A DNA stretch of 64,000 bases, from NCBI GenBank assembly GCA_000824845.1, contig CCNC01000131.1, positions 1 through 64,000 of the forward strand, given 5' to 3'. How positions within the stretch are numbered: the stretch's first letter is position 1; each line of letters opens with the position of its first letter. The DNA is from Mesorhizobium sp. ORS 3359. Its GTDB lineage: Bacteria > Pseudomonadota > Alphaproteobacteria > Rhizobiales > Rhizobiaceae. The notes below the pieces were generated by a model. It saw only the letters and a program-made list of their open reading frames with translations. It was not told the origin of the DNA and searched no databases. The translations under genes and the position numbers were made by a program. Below are positions 19,331 to 27,256 of the stretch, piece by piece.

Positions 19331-20178
19331 ACGCTCCAATCGTCGTCGACAGCGTCGCCGCCCTTCGCGCCCAGGTGCGCGAGTGGCGCCGGGCCGGACC
19401 GAGGGTCGCCATGGTGCCGACCATGGGCGCGCTCCATGACGGCCATATCTCGCTGGTCAGGATCGCGCTCGAGCGGGCCGATCGCTGCGTCGTCTCGATC
19501 TTCGTCAATCCGACGCAGTTCGCGCCAACGGAAGACCTCGACAAATACCCGCGCCAGCTGGCCCGCGACCTTGACCGGTTGCGGGAGGCGGGCGCGCATC
19601 TCGCCTTCACGCCGAGCGTAAGCGAAATGTACCCCGCTGGTTTCGCCACCAAGATCTCGGTGGGCGGCCCCTCGTCGGGCCTCGAAACAGACTTCAGGCC
19701 AAGCTTCTTCGACGGTGTCGCGACCGTGGTGGCCAAGCTCTTCCTGCAGGCGGCGCCTGACTGCGCCGTGTTCGGTGAGAAGGACTACCAGCAGCTTTGT
19801 GTCGTCAGGCAGCTCTGCCGCGATCTCGACCTGCCGGTCGAGATCATCGGCGCGCCGACGGTGCGCGACGCCCATGGCCTCGCTATGTCGTCACGCAATG
19901 CCTATCTCGGCGAAGCCGAGCTCGACATCGCGCGCCAGCTCAACGTAATCCTGCGCCGCGCGGCAGCGGCCCTTTCGGCCGGCGCGGATGAATCCGGCGC
20001 CACCGAAGATGCTGCAAAGGCGCTTGTCTCCGCAGGCTTCCGGAAGGTCGACTATGTCGCTGCCCGCGCGAGCGTCACGCTCGAACCCTGGCGACGGGAC
20101 GGCGACGGCCGCCTGCTCGCGGCAGCCTGGCTCGGTACGACGAGGCTGATCGACAATGTGGAGATTCCCTCCGCCTGA
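19327..20178 (+). CDS. panC: pantothenate synthetase
   Basis: PanC condenses pantoate with beta-alanine using ATP. The 283 residues carry the HIGH-like nucleotide motif in VPTMGALHDGHISLV, the substrate loop FVNPTQFAPTEDLDKYPR, the FFDGVATVVAKLF and FGEKDYQQL segments, and the KMSKS-like region in LAMSSRNAYL. It overlaps the panB stop by 4 bp. Confidence 0.95.
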   Translation: MNAPIVVDSVAALRAQVREWRRAGPRVAMVPTMGALHDGHISLVRIALERADRCVVSIFVNPTQFAPTEDLDKYPRQLARDLDRLREAGAHLAFTPSVSEMYPAGFATKISVGGPSSGLETDFRPSFFDGVATVVAKLFLQAAPDCAVFGEKDYQQLCVVRQLCRDLDLPVEIIGAPTVRDAHGLAMSSRNAYLGEAELDIARQLNVILRRAAAALSAGADESGATEDAAKALVSAGFRKVDYVAARASVTLEPWRRDGDGRLLAAAWLGTTRLIDNVEIPSA

Positions 20179-20238
20179 GCGGACGCTGCCCGATCGGCTG
20201 CCGATCCGCGGACTGTCGCCCGCCGAGCTTCGTAACGC

Positions 20239-20937
20239 CTACTCCTCCGACGGCATATGCAGATACATCGACTGGATGCCGACGCGCCCGGGACCGGTGA
20301 AGCGGTTGACGACGAAATTCATGGCGGCGCCGAAGAAGCCGCTGGAAAGCTTGTCGATCCTCGTATCCATCCTGACCGTGGCGTCCTTGAACAGCCAGCC
20401 TCCCGGCTCAACGTCGATGGTCTCGCCCGGCGCCAGCACCTTCTCGAAGACGTTGCCGTAGCCGTGCAGCCAGACGATGCCATCGCCTGTCTCGCCGCGG
20501 AAACGATCGATGAAGAAGCCGCTCTGGCCGAACAGCATCGTTCCCAGTCCACGCACGCGCTCGAACGTATAGTCGACGCTGGCGGTCGCGGCCAGGAACT
20601 GGTGCTCGCGCACCTGGATCTCCTCGCCGCGCCGGAGATGGATCGGCACGATATGGCCAGGCCCGTCGCGGCTGAAGGCGATGACGCCCGGCCCGGACGC
20701 CTCGGTGACGAAGATCTGCATGCCGGCGATCATGCGCTTCAGCGCGCCCTTCAGCGACTTCAGGCCGATGGTGATGGTGGTGTTCTTCCAGAGCAGGATG
20801 TGGTGCTCGAAATAGACCGGCATGTTGGTCACATCGACCGACAGCACGGGCACCAGTTCGCCGGCAACGTGATAGGTCACGCCGCCAAAAGTCTCGTCCG
20901 ACACCTCGGTCGGCATCAATTCCGGCAGGCTCGGCAT
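20239..20937 (-). CDS. AIM24 family protein
   Basis: This 232-residue beta-rich protein belongs to the AIM24/TIGR00266 family, a double-psi-like barrel found from bacteria to mitochondria; its biochemical role is unknown. It matches the family layout: an N-terminal strand set, ALKRMIAGMQIFVTEASGPG in the middle, the LAATASVDYTFERVRG segment, and a C-terminal GWLFKDATVRMDTRIDKLSSGFFG plus NFVVNRFTGPGRVGIQSMY. It is a single gene convergent with panC. Confidence 0.82.
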   Translation of the reverse strand: MPSLPELMPTEVSDETFGGVTYHVAGELVPVLSVDVTNMPVYFEHHILLWKNTTITIGLKSLKGALKRMIAGMQIFVTEASGPGVIAFSRDGPGHIVPIHLRRGEEIQVREHQFLAATASVDYTFERVRGLGTMLFGQSGFFIDRFRGETGDGIVWLHGYGNVFEKVLAPGETIDVEPGGWLFKDATVRMDTRIDKLSSGFFGAAMNFVVNRFTGPGRVGIQSMYLHMPSEE

Positions 20938-21059
20938 GATTGTTCCCCCTCAGCGAGCGGCGCCCCCTTGCCTTGTGGCGGGTGCGAACGTTGCGGGAGA
21001 CAGGTTTGATCAGGCGGATCGGCGCGATCAAATCAAAACCGCGCGATGAATCAGGCGAC

Positions 21060-21548
21060 CTAGCCCAGCCGTTTTTCCATGATGAGCGCGGGCAATCCCG
21101 AACTCCCGCCGCAATCGGCGGTCCTGCCTGCCTGGCGAAACCCGTTCGCCTGGTAGAAGGCGATCGCCACGGCATTTGCCTCCTCGACTTCGAGGCGCAG
21201 CGTATCCATTTCCGGAAAACTTGCCTCGACTTCGTCGAGCAGCGATTGGCCGATCCCCTGCCGCTGGCAGGCCGGATGCACGTAGAGCTGGTTCAGAAGG
21301 ACGATCTTCGGGTCGGTGGTTGCGGCGGCAAATGCCATGCCGCCGAGCCGCTTGCCATCGTCAGCCACCAGGAACTCGGAATTGGGCCGCGTCAGCCGCG
21401 CCTTGAGCGAGGCGATCGAATGCCAGTCGTCGGTGATCGCCGTAACCCGCTCGGCGCCGTAGATGGCGTCATAGGTCGCATGCCAGGTCTCGACGAGCAG
21501 GGCGCGGACCGCAACAAGATCGCGCTCGCTGGCGGTGCGGACGAACAT
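21060..21548 (-). CDS. GNAT family N-acetyltransferase
   Basis: This is an acetyl-CoA-dependent acyltransferase of 162 residues. The GNAT fold is marked by the pyrophosphate-binding motif A in LYVHPACQRQGIGQSLLDEV (Q/R-x-x-G-x-G) and the C-terminal AVAIAFYQANGFRQAGR. The substrate is unknown. It begins 4 bp after the gatB stop, so it is transcribed with gatB. Confidence 0.85.
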   Translation of the reverse strand: MFVRTASERDLVAVRALLVETWHATYDAIYGAERVTAITDDWHSIASLKARLTRPNSEFLVADDGKRLGGMAFAAATTDPKIVLLNQLYVHPACQRQGIGQSLLDEVEASFPEMDTLRLEVEEANAVAIAFYQANGFRQAGRTADCGGSSGLPALIMEKRLG

Positions 21549-21552
21549 CGCC

Positions 21553-23052
21553 CTATTCGATGCCCAGCTTGGCCTTGACGAGGTCGTTGACCGCCTGCGG
21601 GTTGGCCTTGCCGCCCGTCGCCTTCATCACCTGGCCAACGAACCAGCCGGCCATAGTCGGCTTGGCCCGCGCCTGCTCGGCCTTGTCCGGGTTGGCAGCG
21701 ATCACCTCGTCGACGGCCTTCTCGATGGCGCCGGTGTCGGTGACTTGCTTCATGCCGCGGCTCTCGACGAGCTGGCGAGGATCGCCACCCTCGTTCCAGA
21801 CGATCTCGAACAGGTCCTTGGCGATCTTGCCGGAAATGGTACCTTCCTTGATCAGGTCCAGCACGGCGCCCAGCTGCTCAGGCGAAATCGGAGCATTTTC
21901 AATGTCTTTACCGGCCTTGTTCAGCTGCCCAAGGAGATCGTTGATGACCCAGTTGGCGGCGAGCTTGCCATCGCGCCCGGCGGCAACCTTCTCGAAATAG
22001 TCGGCAATCGGCTTTTCCGAAACCAGCACCGAGGCGTCATAGGCGGACAGCCCAAGCACATCGACCAGCCGCGCCTTCTTGTCGTCGGGCAGTTCAGGCA
22101 GGTCCTTGGCGAGCGCATCGACATAGGCCTGGTCGAACTCCAGCGGCAGAAGGTCGGGATCCGGGAAGTAGCGATAGTCGTGCGCTTCTTCCTTGGAGCG
22201 CATGGAGCGCGTCTCACCCTTGTTCGGGTCGAACAGGCGCGTCTCCTGGTCGATCTTGCCCCCGTCCTCGAGAATGGCGATCTGCCGGCGCGCCTCATAT
22301 TCGATGGCCTGGCCGATGAAGCGGATCGAATTCATGTTCTTGATCTCGCAGCGCGTGCCAAACGCTCCGCCCGGACGGCGCACCGAGACGTTGACGTCGG
22401 CGCGCAGCGAGCCCTCGTCCATGTTGCCGTCGCAGGTGCCGAGATAGCGCATGATCGAGCGCAGCTTGGTGACATAGGCCTTGGCCTCATCGGCCGAGCG
22501 GATGTCGGGCTTGGAGACGATCTCCATCAACGCGACGCCGGAACGGTTGAGGTCGACATAGGACATGGTCGGGTGCTGATCGTGCATCGACTTGCCGGCA
22601 TCCTGTTCCAGGTGCAGGCGCTCGATGCCGACCTCGATGTCCTCGAACTCGCCCTGGCGGTCTGGACCGACGGAGACGATCACCTTGCCCTCGCCGACGA
22701 TCGGCTGCTTGAACTGCGAGATCTGATAGCCCTGTGGCAGGTCCGGATAGAAATAGTTCTTCCGGTCGAAGACCGACTTGTGGTTGATCGCCGCCTTCAA
22801 GCCCAACCCGGTGCGGATCGCCTGCTTGACGCATTCCTCGTTGATGACCGGCAGCATGCCGGGCATTGCCGCGTCGACTAGGCTGACATTGGCGTTGGGC
22901 GCGGCGCCAAAAGAGGTGGACGCGCCGGAGAAAAGCTTGGCCTGCGAGATCACTTGCGCATGCACTTCGAGCCCGATGATGATCTCCCAATCGCCCGTGG
23001 CGCCGGGGATCAGGCGTTTCGCGTCGGGGGTGCGGGTGTCGATGATGCTCAT
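21553..23052 (-). CDS. gatB: aspartyl/glutamyl-tRNA(Asn/Gln) amidotransferase subunit B
   Basis: GatB phosphorylates Glu-tRNA(Gln) or Asp-tRNA(Asn) and amidates it with ammonia from GatA. The 499 residues show the cradle domain ([10 protein letters not shown]...[39 protein letters not shown]) with metal and ATP sites. The helical and YqeY-like tail domain starts near 300 and includes the [12 protein letters not shown] segment. A sigma-70-like promoter is visible about 52 bp upstream. Confidence 0.95.
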   Translation of the reverse strand: MSIIDTRTPDAKRLIPGATGDWEIIIGLEVHAQVISQAKLFSGASTSFGAAPNANVSLVDAAMPGMLPVINEECVKQAIRTGLGLKAAINHKSVFDRKNYFYPDLPQGYQISQFKQPIVGEGKVIVSVGPDRQGEFEDIEVGIERLHLEQDAGKSMHDQHPTMSYVDLNRSGVALMEIVSKPDIRSADEAKAYVTKLRSIMRYLGTCDGNMDEGSLRADVNVSVRRPGGAFGTRCEIKNMNSIRFIGQAIEYEARRQIAILEDGGKIDQETRLFDPNKGETRSMRSKEEAHDYRYFPDPDLLPLEFDQAYVDALAKDLPELPDDKKARLVDVLGLSAYDASVLVSEKPIADYFEKVAAGRDGKLAANWVINDLLGQLNKAGKDIENAPISPEQLGAVLDLIKEGTISGKIAKDLFEIVWNEGGDPRQLVESRGMKQVTDTGAIEKAVDEVIAANPDKAEQARAKPTMAGWFVGQVMKATGGKANPQAVNDLVKAKLGIE

Positions 23053-23103
23053 GATCTGCCGTCAGTTCCAGAATGAGTGCGCAGAATGTCCGCGCCTCGA
23101 AAG

Positions 23104-23133
23104 GGTATAAATCGTACCGCTTCGCTAGTGCAA
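23104..23133 (-). promoter_or_regulatory. candidate sigma-70 promoter of gatB
   Basis: On the minus strand TTGCAC (-35) and TATACC (-10) are separated by 18 bp. The -10 element lies 52 bp upstream of the gatB ATG. Confidence 0.55.
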
Positions 23134-23229
23134 ACCGCACGGAGAGACAAGCGCAAAGCCATCTACTGGCGTTTTCCCGAGCGTTCGCCTAAGAAGCGTG
23201 CATCCCAATGGAGAGTGGATGTCCACTTA

Positions 23230-23330
23230 CGCTCAGTCCCGGTGAAGCCCTGACCTCGGAAGCGAGGCAGGGCAGAAAAACCTGAAACCCCGTGCCGCGA
23301 TGTCTCGCGGCGGCGGCTTTTGTTGTTTTT
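23230..23330 (+). ncRNA. candidate structured small RNA with terminator
   Basis: A strong hairpin (23247-23273) has stems GCCCTG/CAGGGC and CCTCG/CGAGG, a single bulged A and a GAAG loop. A second stem, GCCGCGA/TCGCGGC (23294-23311), is followed by CTTTTGTTGTTTTT, which looks like a plus-strand terminator. No open frame fits. The 5' end is unknown and I cannot assign it to a known RNA family. Confidence 0.35.
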
Positions 23331-23362
23331 CCCGGGACTTTATCCAATGGACATTTCGCGCA

Positions 23363-23410
23363 GCGCATGACCCCGAAAATCGGAACCGATTTTCGGAAAG
23401 GATCATGCGC
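23363..23410. repeat. GCGCATGA...TCATGCGC palindromic repeat
   Basis: A 48-bp near-perfect palindrome has GCGCATGA / TCATGCGC arms and a core CCGAAAATCGG-AACCGATTTTCGG. I recognise it as a widespread rhizobial intergenic repeat. It lies 26 bp upstream of the proposed start of the YjhX-like gene. Confidence 0.7.
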
Positions 23411-23423
23411 CAACCAAGAGTGC

Positions 23424-23468
23424 CACAGCGTCCTTTTGCGCGTCCAAGAGGACGCGCGGCGCTGTGGG
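23424..23468. repeat. CCACAGCG...GCTGTGG palindromic repeat
   Basis: An imperfect palindrome has outer arms CCACAGCG and CGCTGTGG, with an inner TCCTTTTGCGCGTCC / AGAGGACGCGCGG part. I also recognise it as a recurrent rhizobial repeat. Its right arm merges directly into the conserved coding part of the YjhX-like gene. Confidence 0.65.
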
Positions 23469-23708
23469 GAACAGCGCATCCTGCACCTGCTCGCGCAGGG
23501 CGGGCGTATCGAAATCGAAAAGAACGAGAGCAGGAAGATCGCCTCAGTCCAGTGCCTGACCCGCGACGGCTGGCGCTATCCGGGCTTCGACCTGGAACTC
23601 TTTCGAAAACTGAGGCGCAAGAAAGCGGTTTCCTCGACGGATGGCGGACCTTACCGCATCACCCGGCGCGGGCTCCAACTCGTCCGCGCCGAACTCGACA
23701 ACCGCTAA
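23436..23708 (+). CDS. YjhX-family (UPF0386) protein with repeat-derived 5' end
   Basis: From EQRILHLLAQGGRIEIEK to the end (ITRRGLQLVRAELDNR) the protein matches the small YjhX/UPF0386 family; E. coli YjhX has been described as a toxin. Family members are about 85 residues and begin about six residues before EQR. Here those codons belong to a palindromic repeat and no ATG or GTG lies in frame. TTG 23436, inside the repeat, would give 90 residues. Either the start has been replaced by repeat DNA or the gene is 5'-disrupted. The rest of the frame is intact and is followed by a good terminator, which argues for function. Confidence 0.6.
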   Translation: MRVQEDARRCGEQRILHLLAQGGRIEIEKNESRKIASVQCLTRDGWRYPGFDLELFRKLRRKKAVSSTDGGPYRITRRGLQLVRAELDNR

Positions 23709-23715
23709 TCCCCAA

Positions 23716-23746
23716 TGCCGCCGGCCGAAAAACCGGCGGCATCTTT
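23716..23746. terminator. bidirectional terminator between YjhX-like and CBS genes
   Basis: A perfect 9-bp stem (TGCCGCCGG / CCGGCGGCA) with loop CCGAAAAA is followed by TCTTT. It lies between two convergent genes, 8 bp after the plus-strand stop. Confidence 0.75.
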
Positions 23747-23752
23747 CGCACT

Positions 23753-24184
23753 CTAGGCTGTGGCGATGTAGGCCTTGATCTCCTCGGCCTCGCGCTCGAC
23801 ATCCTCGATGCGGCGCTTGACTACGTCGCCGATGGAGACGATGCCGTCGAGCAGGCCGTTTTTCTCAACCGGCAGATGGCGGAAGCGGCCCCTGGTCATG
23901 ATCTCCATGACCTCGTTGACCGTGTGGTTTTCGTTGCAGATCTTGACCTTCGGCGTCATCGCCGAGCGCACGGCGATGTCGAGCGCGGCGGCGCCGTCCC
24001 TGGCCAGGACCTTGACGATGTCGCGCTCCGAGAGGATGCCGACGATCTTCCGGTCGCCATTGGTGATGACGAGCGCGCCGATCCTGTGCTCGGCCAGCAT
24101 GCGAATGGCCTCGCTGAGTTTCTCATTGGGCCCGAGCGTGAACACGTCATGGCCCTTGCTTTCGAGAATTGCCTTAACCGTCAT
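23753..24184 (-). CDS. CBS-domain-pair protein
   Basis: This 143-residue protein has two tandem CBS motifs (about 5-60 and 72-130), which in this family bind adenosyl ligands and usually sense energy charge. Landmarks are TVKAILESKGHDVFTLGPNEKLSEAIRMLAEHRIGALVI, VGILSERDIVKVLA and TRGRFRHLPV. No catalytic domain is attached. ATG 24184 has GGAGGA seven bases upstream; an in-frame GTG four codons earlier overlaps that site and is less likely. Confidence 0.87.
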   Translation of the reverse strand: MTVKAILESKGHDVFTLGPNEKLSEAIRMLAEHRIGALVITNGDRKIVGILSERDIVKVLARDGAAALDIAVRSAMTPKVKICNENHTVNEVMEIMTRGRFRHLPVEKNGLLDGIVSIGDVVKRRIEDVEREAEEIKAYIATA

Positions 24185-24374
24185 GGCGTCCTCCACTGCC
24201 TTTGACGCCGGCTCCCCGCCCGACCGGCTTTTTCAGCCCCTGCGCCCCTAGGAAGACACCGGGTGCTTAGGCAACATCGTGCGCCGTGATTGGTTGCTTT
24301 TCAAGTGCGCCTAAGGACTAGAGCGTTTCACCGTTTCACGGAAACGGCGAACCACTCCATGCCTTTGTTTTTAC

Positions 24375-24420
24375 GCAATTCCGGACGGAAAACCGCTGCG
24401 CACTTTTTTCCTGGAATTGC
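24375..24420. repeat. GCAATTCC/GGAATTGC palindromic repeat, copy 2
   Basis: This 46-bp copy has intact GCAATTCC...GGAATTGC ends. It ends 1 bp from the rhomboid stop codon on the minus strand, so it forms the 3' hairpin of that transcript. Confidence 0.85.
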
Positions 24421-24421
24421 T

Positions 24422-25159
24422 CTAAGCGGCAGCCAACGGACGGTCGAAGACACGCAATCCAAAGAAGCCGGCGATGAAGCCGCCAATATGGGCTTCCCAG
24501 GCGATCTGGCCATCGACGCCCGGCGCGAAGCCGAGCAGGCCGGTGGCCAGATTGATCACCATCCAGACGCCAAGGAAGGTCATGACGCCGCGCGTGCGCA
24601 ACACGGTTGCGATCGGCAGCGGCTCGCCGGCGAAGGCCGCCCTGCCGGATGACCGGTCAATACGGAAACCATAGCGCGCGGCCGCGCCCATCATGCCGGA
24701 AATCGCCCCCGATGCACCGACGAGCGGCACCTCGTCATAGGGATGCAGCGCCCAGAACAGAACAACCGAAGCCAGCCCGGTCACCGTGTAGAATATGGCG
24801 AAACGCAGCGCGCCGAGACGATTGGCGAGCGGCGAGCCGAAGGCCGCGAGCCAGATCATGTTGATGGCAATGTGGGCTATGCCACCATGCATGAACGCAT
24901 AGGTGAACGGACGCGTGAACAAGAACCAGTCGAAGCCATATTTGCCGGTGTAGAGCACAGGAATGAAGGCGCCGTCATAGAGCAGCGTCATCTGCTGCGT
25001 CTCGTTCAGCACATATTCCTGCAGCAGATAGACGACCGCGCAAATGGCGATCACCGCAAGCACGACCGGCGGCAAGTTGAACACCGGTTCGCGACGCCCG
25101 GGCTCGGGCGCCTCGTCCGGCTGCGGCTCGGCCTCAATAGGGCTTGTCGGTTCGCTCAT
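24422..25159 (-). CDS. rhomboid family intramembrane serine protease
   Basis: This inner-membrane protease cleaves transmembrane substrates. The 245 residues start with a Pro/Glu-rich cytosolic tail (about 1-28) followed by six predicted membrane segments. The catalytic Ser is in GASGAISGMMGA and the catalytic His in the last helix, HIGGFIAGFFGLRV. The MHGGIAHIAINMIWLAAFG segment corresponds to the conserved H-x-x-x-N region of the active-site helix. The substrate is unknown. It stands alone, 237 bp downstream of the CBS gene's start. Confidence 0.9.
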   Translation of the reverse strand: MSEPTSPIEAEPQPDEAPEPGRREPVFNLPPVVLAVIAICAVVYLLQEYVLNETQQMTLLYDGAFIPVLYTGKYGFDWFLFTRPFTYAFMHGGIAHIAINMIWLAAFGSPLANRLGALRFAIFYTVTGLASVVLFWALHPYDEVPLVGASGAISGMMGAAARYGFRIDRSSGRAAFAGEPLPIATVLRTRGVMTFLGVWMVINLATGLLGFAPGVDGQIAWEAHIGGFIAGFFGLRVFDRPLAAA

Positions 25160-25283
25160 GCGCCTTCGCAGGTCTGGGACTTGAGGTTTCGGCGAGCATG
25201 TAGATCACGCCCGTTCGAATCACAAACGGCTAATCGCCACAGCGTCCCAGCAGAAAAGGGGCGAATCAGAACAGGGTCGAATC

Positions 25284-25440
25284 AAAAAGATGGCCGTCCA
25301 GGTGTCCCCCTGAACGGCCGGTCGAGTCCCCTGCTCCCCGTAAACTCGTGACTGAAGTGCTGCCGATCGCTGCTGAAACGACCGTTTTGGAGTGGCTTTT
25401 GTGTGCCACGGGGCCTCGGCGGCGCGCAATGTAAACCATT
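25284..25440 (-). ncRNA. candidate minus-strand small RNA ending in intrinsic terminator
   Basis: On the minus strand a GGCCGT/ACGGCC plus CAGG/CCTG hairpin (25292-25319) is followed by ATCTTTTTG, a good terminator. No minus-strand gene lies upstream of it: the next feature is the plus-strand PAS gene. A short transcript starting within 25430-25510 is therefore suggested. Its 5' end is a guess. Confidence 0.3.
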
Positions 25441-25447
25441 CGTTAAC
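25432..25447. promoter_or_regulatory. CtrA-like box
   Basis: TAAA-CCATTCG-TTAAC differs by one base from the CtrA consensus TTAA-N7-TTAAC. Additional TTAAC motifs lie at 25449-25453 and about 25475-25480. Confidence 0.4.
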
Positions 25448-25485
25448 CTTAACGTCCCCGAGGCGTGAACAAACGTTAACGATAC

Positions 25486-25501
25486 TGGCACGCATCCTGC
25501 T
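25486..25501 (+). promoter_or_regulatory. candidate sigma-54 (RpoN) promoter of PAS gene
   Basis: TGGCACG-CATC-CTGCT matches the -24/-12 consensus TGGCACG-N4-TTGCW with one mismatch. The predicted start is about 70 bp upstream of the PAS gene's ATG. Confidence 0.5.
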
Positions 25502-25580
25502 CCGCACCGCATGAAGGTCATCGGAGGGCGCCCTGTCTGTTCGCCGATGGGACATCAAAAGACAGATTGTGCGGAGCGGA

Positions 25581-26225
25581 ATGGAAATGAAAGAAAAAGG
25601 ATCGATCGCGCTGTTCCAATATTGGAACCAGTTGCGTGATGGCCGCCTCGCCCCGAAGCGATCGGAAGTGGAACCGGCCGACATCAAGTCGCTTCTGGCC
25701 GACACCTTCATCCTCGAGCGCGACACGCGCGGCGAAGCGGTGTTCCGGCTGGCCGGCACGAGGCTCTGCGCCTATTACGGACGCGAGCTCAAGGGCTTCT
25801 CTTTCCCTTCGCTGTGGCGCGAGAAGGACCAGCGGCTGGTGTCGCGGTTGATGCAGGGCGTTTTCGATCAGAAATCGGTTCTGTTCATGACTTACGAGGG
25901 ATTCAGCCGCAACGGCCGCTCCAACAAATTCGAGCTCCTGGCGCTGCCGTTGGACGGAGGCCACGAGAATCCGCGCTGCCTCGGCATCATCAGCGCCGCC
26001 GAAAAGCCATTCTGGCTCGGCGCGGACCCGCTCGCCGACGCGCTTATCGACACGATCCGGGTGATAGATCCCGACAAGGAACCGATGTTCCTGAAGAACC
26101 GGCCGGCGATCGAGGTTCCCTCTCTGGTTCCGTCTGAATTCGATCCCCCGGAAACCATTTCGGCGCTCGGCCGGGTGCGTCGCATCCGCCACCTCGTCGT
26201 CCTCGACGGCGGGCGTCACGAGTGA
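25581..26225 (+). CDS. PAS-domain (PAS_5-type) protein
   Basis: This cytosolic protein of 214 residues resembles the alphaproteobacterial PAS_5 family: ALFQYWNQLRDGRLAPKRSEVEPADIKSLLADTFILER, then FRLAGTRLCAYYGRELKGFSFPSLW. It has no attached kinase, cyclase or DNA-binding domain. A similar family includes small developmental regulators such as MopJ, but that link is only suggestive. ATG 25581 is preceded by GGAG at short spacing; ATG 25587 is possible. The upstream region holds a sigma-54-like promoter and a CtrA-like box. Confidence 0.75.
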   Translation: MEMKEKGSIALFQYWNQLRDGRLAPKRSEVEPADIKSLLADTFILERDTRGEAVFRLAGTRLCAYYGRELKGFSFPSLWREKDQRLVSRLMQGVFDQKSVLFMTYEGFSRNGRSNKFELLALPLDGGHENPRCLGIISAAEKPFWLGADPLADALIDTIRVIDPDKEPMFLKNRPAIEVPSLVPSEFDPPETISALGRVRRIRHLVVLDGGRHE

Positions 26226-26399
26226 GCCTGGCCGCGCGGGATTTCCCCTTCGCGCGCAGTTAATTTTTCCGCGTCGCGCGAGCCGCCTGGCCTAGGCTTT
26301 TGCGGCCGATTTTTCCCGTTTGTTAACCTGCTTTGCTGTAGTTTTCCGGACGAAATTCCACGCATCGTCGCGCGGAATGCCAATGGGGTGTAGGCAGTC

Positions 26400-27017
26400 A
26401 TGAGGTCAGCGGCGGTAGAATTTGCACCGTCACGAGCTGAGCGGCGCAATTTTCAGCGTGTCCGGGTCAAGATTTACGGGCGCTTCATGCTGGAAGACCG
26501 CACCGAGCATCCATGCCAGGTGATCGATATGTCACCGGGCAATGTCGCGCTGCGCACCGACCGCGTCGGCATGCCGGGCGAGAAGGTCATCGCCTATATC
26601 GACCATATCGGCCGTGTCGAGGGCATCGTGACGCGCACGTCGCCGGACGGTTTTGCCATGACCGTCATCGCTTCCGATCGCAAGAAGGACAAGCTTGCGG
26701 CGCAGCTCACCTGGCTTGCCAACAAGCATGAGCTGGACCTGCCCGAGGACCGTCGCCACGAGCGCGTGGCGCCGCGCAATCCGATGAGCGTCCTGCAACT
26801 CACTGACGGGCGCCAGTATCAGTGCCGCATCATCGACCTGTCGCTCTCGGGCGCCGCGATCGAGATCGACGTCAAGCCGGCGATCGGCATCCAGGTCATG
26901 CTTGGAACCATGCGCGGCCAGGTGGTGCGCCACTTCGAGGACGGCGTCGCCATCGAATTCGCCGTCATCCAGCGGCCGGAAACGCTCGACCAGGAATTCA
27001 ACGCGCCGCGGTCCTGA
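26400..27017 (+). CDS. double PilZ-domain protein
   Basis: PilZ domains bind cyclic di-GMP. The 205 residues contain two in tandem. The first (about 10-95) has RRNFQRV (R-x-x-x-R) and DMSPGN. The second (about 117-200) has RRHERV and DLSLSGAAIEI, the full R-x-x-x-R and D/N-x-S-x-x-G signature. The first domain's second motif is off-consensus, so it may not bind ligand. Its neighbours, a PAS protein upstream and a LapG-family protease downstream, suggest a signalling and surface-adhesion context. A strong terminator follows. Confidence 0.83.
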   Translation: MRSAAVEFAPSRAERRNFQRVRVKIYGRFMLEDRTEHPCQVIDMSPGNVALRTDRVGMPGEKVIAYIDHIGRVEGIVTRTSPDGFAMTVIASDRKKDKLAAQLTWLANKHELDLPEDRRHERVAPRNPMSVLQLTDGRQYQCRIIDLSLSGAAIEIDVKPAIGIQVMLGTMRGQVVRHFEDGVAIEFAVIQRPETLDQEFNAPRS

Positions 27018-27041
27018 CGCAAGCCGCTGCAAAGCGAAACG

Positions 27042-27068
27042 AACCGGCCCTCGGCGGCCGGTTTTTTG
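27042..27068 (+). terminator. terminator after PilZ gene
   Basis: Stem AACCGGCC / GGCCGGTT with loop CTCGGC runs into a stretch of T. It begins 25 bp after the stop. Confidence 0.9.
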
Positions 27069-27256
27069 TTGCCCGGTTTTCACCAGAAATAGGCCACGCG
27101 GCACTTACAAATCTTTACAAATCTGAACAGCCCAGGCCCGCGATAGTTCAAATTTTATGTTTATTCTACTGGCGTTTTATTCAATGTCTACTTCGGGTTT
27201 TTGCGTCAAATAAATCCCAACGTGGCACAGTCTCCTCAAACGGGGAGACTACAAGA

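Larger units (their letters stand above)
25160..25580. other. 421-bp gap with regulatory signals and a candidate antisense RNA
   Basis: No credible gene is seen. It holds a minus-strand terminator hairpin (25284-25319), a CtrA-like box (25432-25447), further TTAAC motifs and a sigma-54-like promoter (25486-25501), each listed separately. Confidence 0.6.

Noticed and set aside
21060..23708. GNAT and YjhX-like genes as a YjhQ/YjhX-type toxin-antitoxin pair
   Set aside because: They are on opposite strands, separated by gatB and about 1.9 kb; the GNAT gene is coupled to gatB instead.
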